In this document: piece after piece, positions 1-7,260 of the stretch
Layout of the letters: every line of letters starts with the position of its first letter
Position numbering within the stretch: position 1 is the first letter of the stretch
Origin: Couchioplanes caeruleus
GTDB lineage: Bacteria; Actinomycetota; Actinomycetes; Mycobacteriales; Micromonosporaceae
Length of the DNA stretch: 64,000 nucleotides
Assembly: GCF_003751945.1 (NCBI RefSeq)
Contig: NZ_RJKL01000001.1
Coordinates: 1,984,001 to 2,048,000 of the forward strand
Direction of reading: 5' to 3'
Notes under the pieces: model-generated
Database searches by the model: none
What the model saw: only the letters and a program-made list of their open reading frames with translations
What the model was told of the DNA's origin: nothing
Position numbers and translations under genes: made by a program

Positions 1-325
1 GGCCGGCGACGCCCTGCTGTCGCCCAGCGTCACCCGACGGGTCATCGGCGAGTTCGCCACGGCGGCCGGGCGGGGCCGGGCCGGCACGCCGCCGGACGGG
101 GCCGATCGCCGGTTGGACCAGCTCACCGACCGGGAACGCGAGGTGATGGTGCTGGTCGGCGAGGGGCTGTCCAACGACGAGATCGCCGGCCGGCTGCTGA
201 TCAGCCCGGCGACGGCGAAGACACACGTCAGCCGCACGATGGTCAAGCTCGGCGCCCGCGACCGGGCGCAACTCGTGGTGTTCGCGTACGAAGCGGGCCT
301 GATCCGCCCCGGCTGGCTGGCCTGA
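1..325 (+). CDS. NarL/LuxR-type response regulator, C-terminal part (5' end outside window)
   Basis: The frame enters at base 2, so only about the last 107 residues are present. They hold a GerE/LuxR DNA-binding domain: LTDREREVMVLVGEGLS begins the helix-turn-helix and TAKTHVSRTMVKLG covers the recognition helix. The preceding stretch (SPSVTRRVIGEF) is the usual linker after a receiver domain, so a complete gene would be a two-component response regulator acting as a transcription factor. A sensor kinase probably lies just outside the window. It ends in TGA four bases before the convergent NUDIX gene. The receiver domain and its phospho-acceptor Asp cannot be seen here. Confidence 0.9.
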   Translation, partial: AGDALLSPSVTRRVIGEFATAAGRGRAGTPPDGADRRLDQLTDREREVMVLVGEGLSNDEIAGRLLISPATAKTHVSRTMVKLGARDRAQLVVFAYEAGLIRPGWLA

Positions 326-329
326 GCGG

Positions 330-812
330 TTACGGAGTCTCGCCGGGCTGGGCGAACCAGGCCGGGGCACCGTCCTCGAGGGCCGTGCGGATGCGCCGGT
401 GGGCGAACGGGCTCAGCTCCGGCAGGCCGTCCATCGCGAACCAGCCGACCGCGATCGACTCGGAGTCGTTGACCCGGGCCTCGCCACCGACCGCCCGGCA
501 CCGGAACCAGGTGTTGAGCATCTGGCAGTGGTCGCCGTTCGGATAGGTGACCTCGTGCAACGCGACCCCGGCCAGGCGCTCCACCTTGATCTGCACCGCG
601 GTCTCCTCGAGCACTTCGCGCACGATGGCCTCGGCGGGCTGCTCGCCGGGGTCCATCAACCCGGCGGGGAGCGACCACTGCCCGTTGTCACTGCGCTGGC
701 CGAGCAGGATCTCGCCGCGGTCGTTGAGCACGACGGCACTCACCGTGGGGAACATGATGAGGTCGTGGCCGACCTTGGCGCGCAGGTTCTTCACGTAATC
801 CGATGCAGGCAC
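330..812 (-). CDS. NUDIX hydrolase
   Basis: A 160-residue single-domain NUDIX protein. The Nudix box is clear: GLMDPGEQPAEAIVREVLEE fits G-x5-E-x7-R-E-U-x-E-E, but the G normally found two residues after EE is Ala (EETAV). The REVLEE glutamates that bind Mg2+ are present, so hydrolysis of a nucleoside-diphosphate-linked substrate is expected. The substrate cannot be told from sequence. The start is GTG at 812 (MPASDYVKN), giving the usual length for the family. It is convergent with the regulator on its left and follows the debranching enzyme on the same strand after about 10 bases, so co-transcription is possible. Confidence 0.88.
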   Translation of the reverse strand: MPASDYVKNLRAKVGHDLIMFPTVSAVVLNDRGEILLGQRSDNGQWSLPAGLMDPGEQPAEAIVREVLEETAVQIKVERLAGVALHEVTYPNGDHCQMLNTWFRCRAVGGEARVNDSESIAVGWFAMDGLPELSPFAHRRIRTALEDGAPAWFAQPGETP

Positions 813-822
813 GCGGGCTACC

Positions 823-2745
823 TTACGGCCCGGAGAGCCGGCGGGCGCGCAGCGATTCAGCGACCGACCAGGCCTGGAAGGGACAGCCCGTCGCGCCGTG
901 CGGGGCGTCGGCGTCCGCCGTCTCGGAGACCGAGCCCAGCCCGTACTCGCCGAGGTGGCCGTCGGCGTCCGACAGGGTCTGTTCCGCCGACACCCCGAGC
1001 CGGTGCCAGGCCGCCACGTACGGGCCGGTCAGCCACGGCCAGACCGTACCGGTGTGATAAGCCGAGTCCCGCTCGGCGGGCGTGCCGCGGTGCCGCCCGC
1101 GGTATCCGGGCGACCCGGGCGCCTGACTGCGCGGTCCCAACGGCGTCATGAGGGCCGTCCCGATCGCCTGCAACGCGGCCGGCTCGGGGCGCAGCGGCGC
1201 GTACGGCAGCGACCACGCCAGCAGTTGGTTGGGCCGCAGCGTCGCGTCGTCGCCGCCCGGGCCGTCGACCACGTCGTACAGCAGCCCGTTGCCGGCCCTG
1301 GCGATGGGGAACCGCCGCGCGAAGGACGCGAGCGCCGCAGGATGGGCCCGCACGGCCGCGCCCGCGTTCGTCCGCGCCTGCCACGCCAGCTTGATCACCA
1401 TCGCCAGCCCGTTGATCCACAGCGCGTTGACCTCGACCGGCTTGCCGGCGCGCGGCGTGACCGGCACGCCGTCGACCCGGGCGTCCATCCAAGTCAGCGC
1501 CTCACCGTCGGCACCCTGCCGCAGCAGTGCGTCGGCCGGGTCGGCGCCGATGCCGTACCGCGTACCGGCGAGATGCGCGTCGACCACCGAGCGCAGGGCC
1601 GGCAGCAGCTCGGCGGCCAGGTCGGTGTCGCCGGTCAGCGCCACGTGCCGCCCCACCGCGTGCAGGAACCACAGGGTGCCGTCGACCGTGTTGTACTCGA
1701 CGCTGCCGGTGTCCGCGGTGTTGGCGAGCATCCCTTGCGACAGCGTCGCCGCGTAGTGCCGCAGCAGGGACCGGCCCAGCGACTCCCGCCCGGTCGCGAG
1801 GAACAGTCCCTCGTAGCCGATCATCGTGTCGCGCGACCACGCGCCGAACCACGGATATCCGGCGACCACGTCCGGTCCGGCCGCGGTCTGCACCACGAAG
1901 GCGTCGGCGGCCAGCGCCAGGGTGGCCTGCACGTCGTCGGCCGGTCCGGCCGCTGCCGCGACCGCCCGATGCCGGGTACGGGCCGCGGCGACGACCTCCT
2001 CCGCCGGTGGGGGCGCCGCCTCCAGGTCGTCCGCCCACGCCGACACCGAGGCGGTGGATCCGGCGTGGCGCAGTTCGGCGTGGAAGCTTCCGGCGTACCA
2101 GAGATCCTCGGTGGGGGTGAGCCCGCGCGCCGCCTCCTCGCGGTGCCGCACGCCGCGGTACCACTCCCCTGCGCCGCGGAAGTCGGGCCCCGAGATCCGG
2201 TAGGCGCCGTCGACGACGCACCCGCCGGCCACCTCGTCGACCACCGGCGCGGGTCCCCCGTCGGTCCGCTCGCCGTGCACGTCCCGCCACGTGCACAGCG
2301 CCTCCAGATGCAGGCTGATCGGCCCGCCCGTGAGCAGCCGGTGGACGACGGCGACGCTGCTGCGGCCGTACACCATGGCGATCTCCCGCTCGAGCACCAC
2401 GTCGCCGATCCGCCACCGCCACCGCGGCAGCCCGTCGACCAGCTCGAATCCCGACAGCAGCTCGTAGCCCCGCGGTTCGACGGCACCACCGGCCCACTCG
2501 TGCGCGGCGAGCGGCACCACCGCGCCGGAGGCGAGGGTGACGACCGGATCGAGCGAGACCAGTCCGAGCCGCCGGCGGGCGGGCGTCTCCCCGGCGACGA
2601 CGAGCAAGCCGTGATAGCGCCGCGTCCGCAGCCCGTTGACGGTGCCCATCGCGTAGCCGCCCCGCCCGTCGGTGACCAGCCATTCCCGCAGGGCGCCCTC
2701 GTCGAGACTCCCGCACACGTGCGGTCCGAACGCGATGCGGCGCAT
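823..2745 (-). CDS. amylo-alpha-1,6-glucosidase / glycogen debranching-type enzyme
   Basis: About 640 residues. The N-terminal part carries the family hallmark GGYAMGTVNGLRTRRYHGLL, followed by the beta-rich N-terminal domain. The C-terminal half is an (alpha/alpha)6 glucosidase domain with WFGAWSRDTMIGYEG, SVEYNTVDGTLWFL, KPVEVNALWINGL and YHTGTVWPWLTGPY, typical of the GDE_C domain. It probably removes alpha-1,6 branch glucose from glycogen in the cytoplasm. Upstream in-frame starts exist at 2760 (ATG) and 2826, but homology begins near MRRIAFGP at 2745, so that ATG is preferred. It is followed closely by the NUDIX gene on the same strand. Confidence 0.88.
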   Translation of the reverse strand: MRRIAFGPHVCGSLDEGALREWLVTDGRGGYAMGTVNGLRTRRYHGLLVVAGETPARRRLGLVSLDPVVTLASGAVVPLAAHEWAGGAVEPRGYELLSGFELVDGLPRWRWRIGDVVLEREIAMVYGRSSVAVVHRLLTGGPISLHLEALCTWRDVHGERTDGGPAPVVDEVAGGCVVDGAYRISGPDFRGAGEWYRGVRHREEAARGLTPTEDLWYAGSFHAELRHAGSTASVSAWADDLEAAPPPAEEVVAAARTRHRAVAAAAGPADDVQATLALAADAFVVQTAAGPDVVAGYPWFGAWSRDTMIGYEGLFLATGRESLGRSLLRHYAATLSQGMLANTADTGSVEYNTVDGTLWFLHAVGRHVALTGDTDLAAELLPALRSVVDAHLAGTRYGIGADPADALLRQGADGEALTWMDARVDGVPVTPRAGKPVEVNALWINGLAMVIKLAWQARTNAGAAVRAHPAALASFARRFPIARAGNGLLYDVVDGPGGDDATLRPNQLLAWSLPYAPLRPEPAALQAIGTALMTPLGPRSQAPGSPGYRGRHRGTPAERDSAYHTGTVWPWLTGPYVAAWHRLGVSAEQTLSDADGHLGEYGLGSVSETADADAPHGATGCPFQAWSVAESLRARRLSGP

Positions 2746-2995
2746 TGTCCCCCGATTCATTTGCCAGGCCGGACTCCCCGCCGGGCACGCTATCGGGTAC
2801 GGCCCGGCGACACCGCGTGACGACACGTCCTCCCGCTGTCAAGTACCGAGAAGTGGGCCATGTCCAGGATGGATAAACGCATCCGGCGGATCCGACGATG
2901 AGGCCGCGGACATCTCGGCGGCCCCCTGAACTGACCACCCGAGGTCGTGTTCTCACCCGGCCGGGCGCGGACTTCAGTTCGGGGCCCGGCCGTTG

Positions 2996-3580
2996 TCAGT
3001 CGCCCCGGATCCGGGCGTGCAGGTGCATGTCGTGCCGGCCGTCGGCGTGGACGGCGTCGCTGCGTTTGGTGCCCTCCAGGACGAACCCGGACTTGACGGC
3101 GACCCGGCAGGAAGCGCCGTTGCGAGTCGAGTGGTCCAGTTCCAGACGGTGGAATCCCGCCGCACCCAAGGCCCAGACGCTCAGGGCCGTCAGCGCACGG
3201 GAGGCCACGCCCACGCCGCGGGCGGCGGGAAGCACCCAGTAAGCGCATCCGGCGACACCATCGTCGAGATTCAGCCCGCGCAGGGCGATGCGCCCCAGAA
3301 CCTCGCCGGCGCCGTCAGCCACCGCCCAATGTGCACCCGTCTCCCGCATCCAGTCCTGGCGGTAGTGCTCGAACCACTCCCGGACCTGTCCCTCGGATGC
3401 GGGTCGACGAGTGTGCCAATGCTGTATCTCGGGATCCCGGTAGGCCGAGAGGAACACCGCGGCGTCGGTGTCCTCCCAAGGCCGGAGGAACAGACCATCC
3501 GAGGCGGAAAGCACCGGCTGCGGGCCGCCGGCGAGTGTCCCGGCCGGGACGGCGGGCGGCGTCGAAAGGATCGACCTCAT
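2996..3580 (-). CDS. GNAT family N-acetyltransferase (RimJ/RimL-like)
   Basis: About 194 residues with a complete acetyltransferase fold: LRPWEDTDAAVFLSAYRDPE at the N terminus, then AVADGAGEVLGRIAL, the acetyl-CoA loop region PAARGVGVASRALTALSVWA (Q/R-x-x-G-x-G/A type), and GFHRLELDHSTRNGAS with a late KSGFVLEG strand. This layout resembles RimJ/RimL-type protein or small-molecule acetyltransferases. The substrate is unknown. A GTG lies 30 bases upstream, but ATG 3580 has GGAGG spaced six bases before it and is preferred. It is a stand-alone gene next to transposase debris. Confidence 0.85.
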   Translation of the reverse strand: MRSILSTPPAVPAGTLAGGPQPVLSASDGLFLRPWEDTDAAVFLSAYRDPEIQHWHTRRPASEGQVREWFEHYRQDWMRETGAHWAVADGAGEVLGRIALRGLNLDDGVAGCAYWVLPAARGVGVASRALTALSVWALGAAGFHRLELDHSTRNGASCRVAVKSGFVLEGTKRSDAVHADGRHDMHLHARIRGD

Positions 3581-3703
3581 CACCCGCCTCCACGGCTGTC
3601 GCGATACCACTGCACTGTTGTCACCGAATCACCGTGCCCCCGCGAACGGGCCTGCGCTATGACGACGATCTCTCCCGGAGGCTCCCAGGGCGTGTATCGA
3701 GCA

Positions 3704-3778
3704 TAGCCACTCGTTGATCGCGGCGATGGTCACGGTTGCTGCGTAGCGCACGGCGAGTTTCTCGAAGCGGGTGGCCAC
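3704..3778 (-). pseudogene. IS5-family transposase, C-terminal fragment (inverted piece)
   Basis: The minus strand reads VATRFEKLAVRYAATVTIAA and then INEWL. This is the conserved C-terminal tail of IS5/IS1182-type DDE transposases in actinobacteria, where R(Y/F)EKLA and YAA-V-IA-I-EWL are typical. Nothing upstream on this strand encodes the rest of the protein. The piece abuts, in opposite orientation, an N-terminal fragment of the same kind of transposase on the plus strand, so the element was rearranged and not simply truncated. Confidence 0.7.
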
Positions 3779-4077
3779 GGGCGCGATGTTCGGCGTCAGC
3801 CGGGCGACCGCGCACCGCCGGTTCACCGAGTGGACCGCCAGTGGCCTGTGGGTGCGCCTGCACCAGCAACTGCTGCACCAACTCAGCGAGATCGGGAAGA
3901 TCGACTGGTCGAGGGCCGTGGTCGACGCGATCAACGTACGGGCGGAAAAGGGGGCGTACCGACCGGCCCAAACCCAGTCGATCGAGGCAAATCCGGCTCG
4001 AGATCCAGGTCCTGTGCGGCCGTACCGGCATCCCACTGACCGTCTTGATCTCGGCCGCTAACACCCACGACAGCCAA
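3771..4077 (+). pseudogene. IS5-family transposase, N-terminal and central fragment with frameshifts
   Basis: The plus strand carries IS5-type transposase sequence spread over three frames. About 3780-3960 gives GVSRATAHRRFTEW and IDWSRAVVDAINVRAEKG (the first catalytic Asp region). About 3950-3985 in a second frame gives TGPNPVDRGK. About 3997-4077 in a third frame gives IQVLCGRTGIPLTVLISAAN and then THDSQ. At least two indels therefore interrupt it, and the C-terminal third is missing from this strand; a matching tail sits inverted at 3704-3778. It cannot make an active enzyme. Confidence 0.75.
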
Positions 4078-4413
4078 CGGCCGATACCCGCCCCGACCCG
4101 CCGACCGGGAGATCGCCGGCGGGTCGGGGTGAGCGTGGATCGGGCTACCTGTATGGGCCGCAACCATCCCATTTGCTCCGCGGATCCAGTCCGTCTTCTC
4201 TGCTCAGCCTCGCGCCTGGCCCTGACGAAGACTGATGCAACTGCGTACTGACCTGGATGCAACCGGAAGCCGAGCCGGGCCTGAGCCGATCTTGATCCGG
4301 TCTGGTCTGTCCTGATCCCCACACCGCGCCGGGTGGGTCGCCTGACACCCGTCGAGCGCCCCCTGCGTCCGGATCATGCTCCGGCCGGTGTTTCAGGGTC
4401 AGGTCCGGCTCAC
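4078..4413. other. intergenic, no gene recognised
   Basis: Between the transposase debris and the end of the propeller lectin I see no convincing coding frame on either strand and no clear IS terminal inverted repeat. It may hold further decayed insertion-sequence DNA. Confidence 0.4.
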
Positions 4414-5586
4414 CTACGGAGCGCCCTGGCTGCCCCACAGCCACCTGGAGCCGGTCGACCAGTTGGCCCACAGGTTGCCGTCGCCACCGAGCACGTAGGC
4501 GTAGGGCGCGCTGACGTTGTTCAGCGGGTCTCGGACGGCGAGCGCGGTGCCGTTGGCCTGCAATGGGACGAAGCCCCCGGGTCGACCCTGGTTCGACCAA
4601 CTCGTGGAGTGCGTCCATAGGTTGCCGTCCCCGCCGCGGATGAAGACGTACGGTTGCGTGCCGGCCTCCACGGCGCCGTAACCGGCGTCGACCGGAGCGC
4701 CGGACGGTTGGCCCAGGCTGCTCCAGTTCCACCGGGAACCGTTCCACCAGTTGTGCCACAGGCTGCCGTCACTACCACGGACGTAGATCTGCGGACGCGA
4801 ACCGAGATGTGCGATGGCCCCGATATATGCAGTGATGGAGGCGCTTGGTGGTGTGCCCTGGTTGGCCCATTGCCACCGGGAGCCGGTCCACCAGTGGACC
4901 CACAGGTTGCCGTCACTACCGGGGACGAAGAGGTACGGGCGGCTGGCGTTGTCGACCGCGATCGCGCTGCCGCCGGTCCCCAGCGCGGCTCCGGTGGGAC
5001 GTCCCTGGTTGGACCAGCTCCAGGCGGCGCCGCTCCACCAGTTGACCCACAGGTTGCCGTCACCGCCATGCACGAAGACGTACGGACGCGAATCGCTCAC
5101 CGCGACGACGCCGATCCCGGCACCCATCGAGGTCCCGCCCGGCGTGCCGAGGGGACTCCACGCCCACGCCGATCCGCTCCACCAGTGTGTCCAGAGCTGA
5201 CCGTCGCTGCCCCGCACGAACGCGTACGGCCGGCTGGCGTTGTCGACCGCGAGCACACCGATGCCGGCGTCGATCGCGGCCCCGGCGGGACGTCCCTGGT
5301 TGGACCAGCTCCAGGCGGAGCCGCTCCACCAGTTGACCCACAGGTTGCCGTCACCGCCACGCACGAAGACGTACGGACGCGTACCGTCGACCGCCACCGA
5401 CCCGATGATGGCGTCAATCGATGTGCTGGCCCGGGTCTGCACGTTGGCGAAACGCGGTCCTGGGGCCGCGGGGGTGGCCGGCGTGCCGGCCGAGGGCGCG
5501 GCGTGCGCACCGGGCACTGGTGCCGCGGCAATTGCGGCCACCAGTGCGGCGGCCGCGACCAACAGTCGTCTCCTGACAAATCTCAT
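4414..5586 (-). CDS. secreted seven-repeat beta-propeller lectin-like protein (PLL/PHL-like)
   Basis: 390 residues. The N terminus is a classical Sec signal peptide (RFVRRR, then LLVAAAALVAAIAAA, cleavage near AHA-AP). The mature part is seven repeats of about 48 residues, each with a core like YVFVRGGDGNLWVNWWSGSA followed by W-W/S-N/S-Q/L-G-P; the sixth copy is shortened (GGDGNLWTHSTSW). Seven such blades match the layout of Photorhabdus PLL-type fucose-binding lectins. Sugar binding is inference, and no catalytic domain is visible. The ATG overlaps the stop of a 16-codon reading frame upstream (ATGA), which suggests translational coupling. A secreted ricin-type lectin lies about 450 bp upstream on the same strand. 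Confidence 0.82.
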   Translation of the reverse strand: MRFVRRRLLVAAAALVAAIAAAPVPGAHAAPSAGTPATPAAPGPRFANVQTRASTSIDAIIGSVAVDGTRPYVFVRGGDGNLWVNWWSGSAWSWSNQGRPAGAAIDAGIGVLAVDNASRPYAFVRGSDGQLWTHWWSGSAWAWSPLGTPGGTSMGAGIGVVAVSDSRPYVFVHGGDGNLWVNWWSGAAWSWSNQGRPTGAALGTGGSAIAVDNASRPYLFVPGSDGNLWVHWWTGSRWQWANQGTPPSASITAYIGAIAHLGSRPQIYVRGSDGSLWHNWWNGSRWNWSSLGQPSGAPVDAGYGAVEAGTQPYVFIRGGDGNLWTHSTSWSNQGRPGGFVPLQANGTALAVRDPLNNVSAPYAYVLGGDGNLWANWSTGSRWLWGSQGAP

Positions 5587-5633
5587 CGCAGCACCCCCAA
5601 CGCAGCAGTGCAGGCGAACGCGATTCTCCTCAT
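5583..5633 (-). CDS. possible 16-residue leader peptide overlapping the lectin start
   Basis: ATG at 5633 is preceded by AAGGAGCTCCGC, a strong ribosome-binding site at good spacing. The frame encodes MRRIAFACTAALGVLR and then stops with TGA at 5585-5583, which overlaps the lectin ATG at 5586 as ATGA. The lectin itself has only a weak Shine-Dalgarno-like sequence before its ATG, so ribosomes finishing this short frame could re-initiate on the lectin. The peptide looks like the start of a signal sequence, so it may equally be a relic of a lost secreted-protein start. Seen in sequence; the function is inference. Confidence 0.4.
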   Translation of the reverse strand: MRRIAFACTAALGVLR

Positions 5634-5748
5634 GCGGAGCTCCTTCCTGGGCGAGGACGCCCTCGAGACCGAGGGCGCATCCGTTGTTTCTTGACCATGC
5701 GGGTGCTGATGATCTGGTTGTCGGCGGATTCGGCGATGGGGCTGACGT

Positions 5749-5958
5749 TCATCTGACCGGTTGGCCCCGCCAGGGGCTGGGCCGGTGACGGCCTGGGCGG
5801 GGCATGCCGGCACCGTCACGCCGGCCGTGAACAGCCGAAACGCCGCAGCAATCAATCTCATGTACGCCTTCCCCCGGTCTACGAAGTTGGTACGCACCTA
5901 CGGGGTCCTCTAGGAAGCGATTCCCCAGCACGCCGGCATGCTTGATCATCTTCTCCAT
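5749..5958 (-). CDS. possible small ORF of 69 residues, doubtful
   Basis: ATG at 5958 starts MEKMIKHAGVLGNRFLED. The N terminus reminds me of short actinobacterial peptide precursors that begin MEK-x-x-x-x-x-GVLG-x-R, but after about residue 20 the frame becomes Arg/Pro-rich and lacks the Cys-rich tail usual for them. It could be a decayed copy, or chance. It sits in the roughly 400-bp gap between the two lectin genes, on the same strand. Confidence 0.2.
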   Translation of the reverse strand: MEKMIKHAGVLGNRFLEDPVGAYQLRRPGEGVHEIDCCGVSAVHGRRDGAGMPRPGRHRPSPWRGQPVR

Positions 5959-5988
5959 AGGTCCCTAAACTAGGCACTTTTGCGTTGC

Positions 5989-6016
5989 GGCAAAGAATCA
6001 CAGATGATTCTTTGCC
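5989..6016 (-). terminator. hairpin after the ricin-type lectin gene
   Basis: A perfect 12-bp inverted repeat (GGCAAAGAATCA / TGATTCTTTGCC) with a 4-base loop lies 14 bases past the stop of the ricin-type gene. No long T run follows. It is AT-richer than the surroundings and well placed for a terminator. Confidence 0.65.
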
Positions 6017-6030
6017 GAAGGGGCCTGGGG

Positions 6031-6558
6031 CTAGGCGACCGGCCAGAAATGCCACCATTGGTCATTGAAGTTCAATGTGCATGTGTACTGGATACCTGGT
6101 CGGCCGTTACCTGTCGACGTGGTGCTCACGGCCAGGCACTTGCCGGTCTTGTAGTTGCGGAGCCGGTAGGTGGAGTTCGGTGTGATCTCGGGAGCCCACC
6201 ATTGGTCATAGTAACTGTCGATGCAGTCGTACATTGCCGCCTTGGACCCGTTGTCCCAGCCCGGCATCGCCAGACATTGGCCGGTGTGAACGTTACGAAG
6301 CCGGACGTGGCCGGCGGCTCCGAACGGCTCGACTTGCCAAACCTGATCGGTGTAACTGTCGATGCAGTCGAAAATGACAACGGATCGGGTAACGCGCCCG
6401 GCCAGGCACCTGTTGTGCCAATCGTTGATGAGGTTGTAGGTTCCCGGTGTCGGGGACAGCGAAATCGATGCCGCGTGCGATGGACTTGCGGGAGCCAGCA
6501 TGATGCCGAGGAGGATTAACGACAGCAGTCCAGAGACCTTACGAATCAAACTTTGCAT
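6031..6558 (-). CDS. secreted ricin-type (RICIN/CBM13) beta-trefoil lectin
   Basis: 175 residues starting at ATG 6558, which has AAAGGGAG just upstream. Residues 1-30 are a Sec signal peptide (LIRKVSGLLSLILLGIML, cleavage near SHA-AS). The rest is one beta-trefoil with three repeats: NDWHNRCLAG with DQVWQVEP, NVHTGQCLAMPGWDNGS with DQWWAPE, and NYKTGKCLAVST with NDQWWHFWP. The Q-x-W signatures and paired Cys residues are those of ricin B-type sugar-binding domains. There is no attached enzyme, so it is a free secreted lectin. It shares strand and neighbourhood with the propeller lectin, and a hairpin follows its stop. Confidence 0.85.
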   Translation of the reverse strand: MQSLIRKVSGLLSLILLGIMLAPASPSHAASISLSPTPGTYNLINDWHNRCLAGRVTRSVVIFDCIDSYTDQVWQVEPFGAAGHVRLRNVHTGQCLAMPGWDNGSKAAMYDCIDSYYDQWWAPEITPNSTYRLRNYKTGKCLAVSTTSTGNGRPGIQYTCTLNFNDQWWHFWPVA

Positions 6559-6635
6559 GACGCTCCCTTTCCCTTTCCTTGGAGGAGCAGGTTTGCCTTG
6601 CTGCTGGCGATGAAGAACCTGGAGACCAAAGATCG

Positions 6636-7082
6636 CTAGGCGAGCACGCGCGCCATCACTGGGCGCACGGTAGGGAGTGGCGCTGGCGGAGCAGGCGGGC
6701 CACGCGGTCTCGGTGGAGGCGCTGATGGATCGGATTCGGGGCGACGCGCGGCCACCGAGTCGCCGGCCGCGTCCCTGACCGCGAAGAAGGCGAAGGCCCG
6801 GGTCGGGTCGGCGACCCGGACAGCGATCACCGATATCACGCCGTTGGCGAAGGCCGGTTCCAGCGCGCGAACCAGGGTGAGCGGTTCGTGGCCCAGCGGC
6901 CGGGCGTGGTCGTCCGGCGCGCCGCACAGGTCGCGGGCGGCGGACGGGCCGGCGAGCATGACTGCATCACCCACCGGCGCGCCCGCCGCCGTCCCCACCA
7001 CTTCGGTCGCTGTGCCGGCCATCGAAACCAGCCACTCGGCTCGTATGTCCACATAGGTCGACGGAATGGTCGTTCTGGTCAC
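6636..7082 (-). pseudogene. truncated contractile-tail sheath-like protein (phage/eCIS)
   Basis: 148 residues. The first 105 or so resemble the N-terminal domain of tail-sheath proteins from actinobacterial extracellular contractile injection systems: TYVDIRAEWLVSMAGTATEV, VGTAAGAPVGDAVMLAGPS, ARDLCGAPDD, LTLVRALEPAFANGVISVIA. Sheaths run to several hundred residues, but here the frame turns into a Pro/Arg run (APPPRPRGPPAPPAP) and stops. No baseplate, tube or ATPase gene is nearby. I read it as a stranded 5' fragment of a lost injection-system or prophage locus. The family call rests on pattern memory and is moderate. Confidence 0.5.
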
Positions 7083-7260
7083 GTCCGGTCCCCTCTCCGT
7101 ACACGACGGGCCCAGCGTGGCAGCGAGCGGGTGGCGCGGTCTTCGTGATTCCGCGAAAATCGGATGGCCGGACGGGCGCGGGTTTCGTCATTTCGCGCAG
7201 GCTGTCAGGTCCCCATCAGCCGGCCAACGTGGCGTGAATCATCCATTAGCATGTATCGAT

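Noticed and set aside
898..2820. 640-codon open frame on the plus strand opposite the debranching enzyme
   Set aside because: Arg/Pro/Gly-rich translation with no domain pattern; a typical antisense shadow of a high-GC gene.
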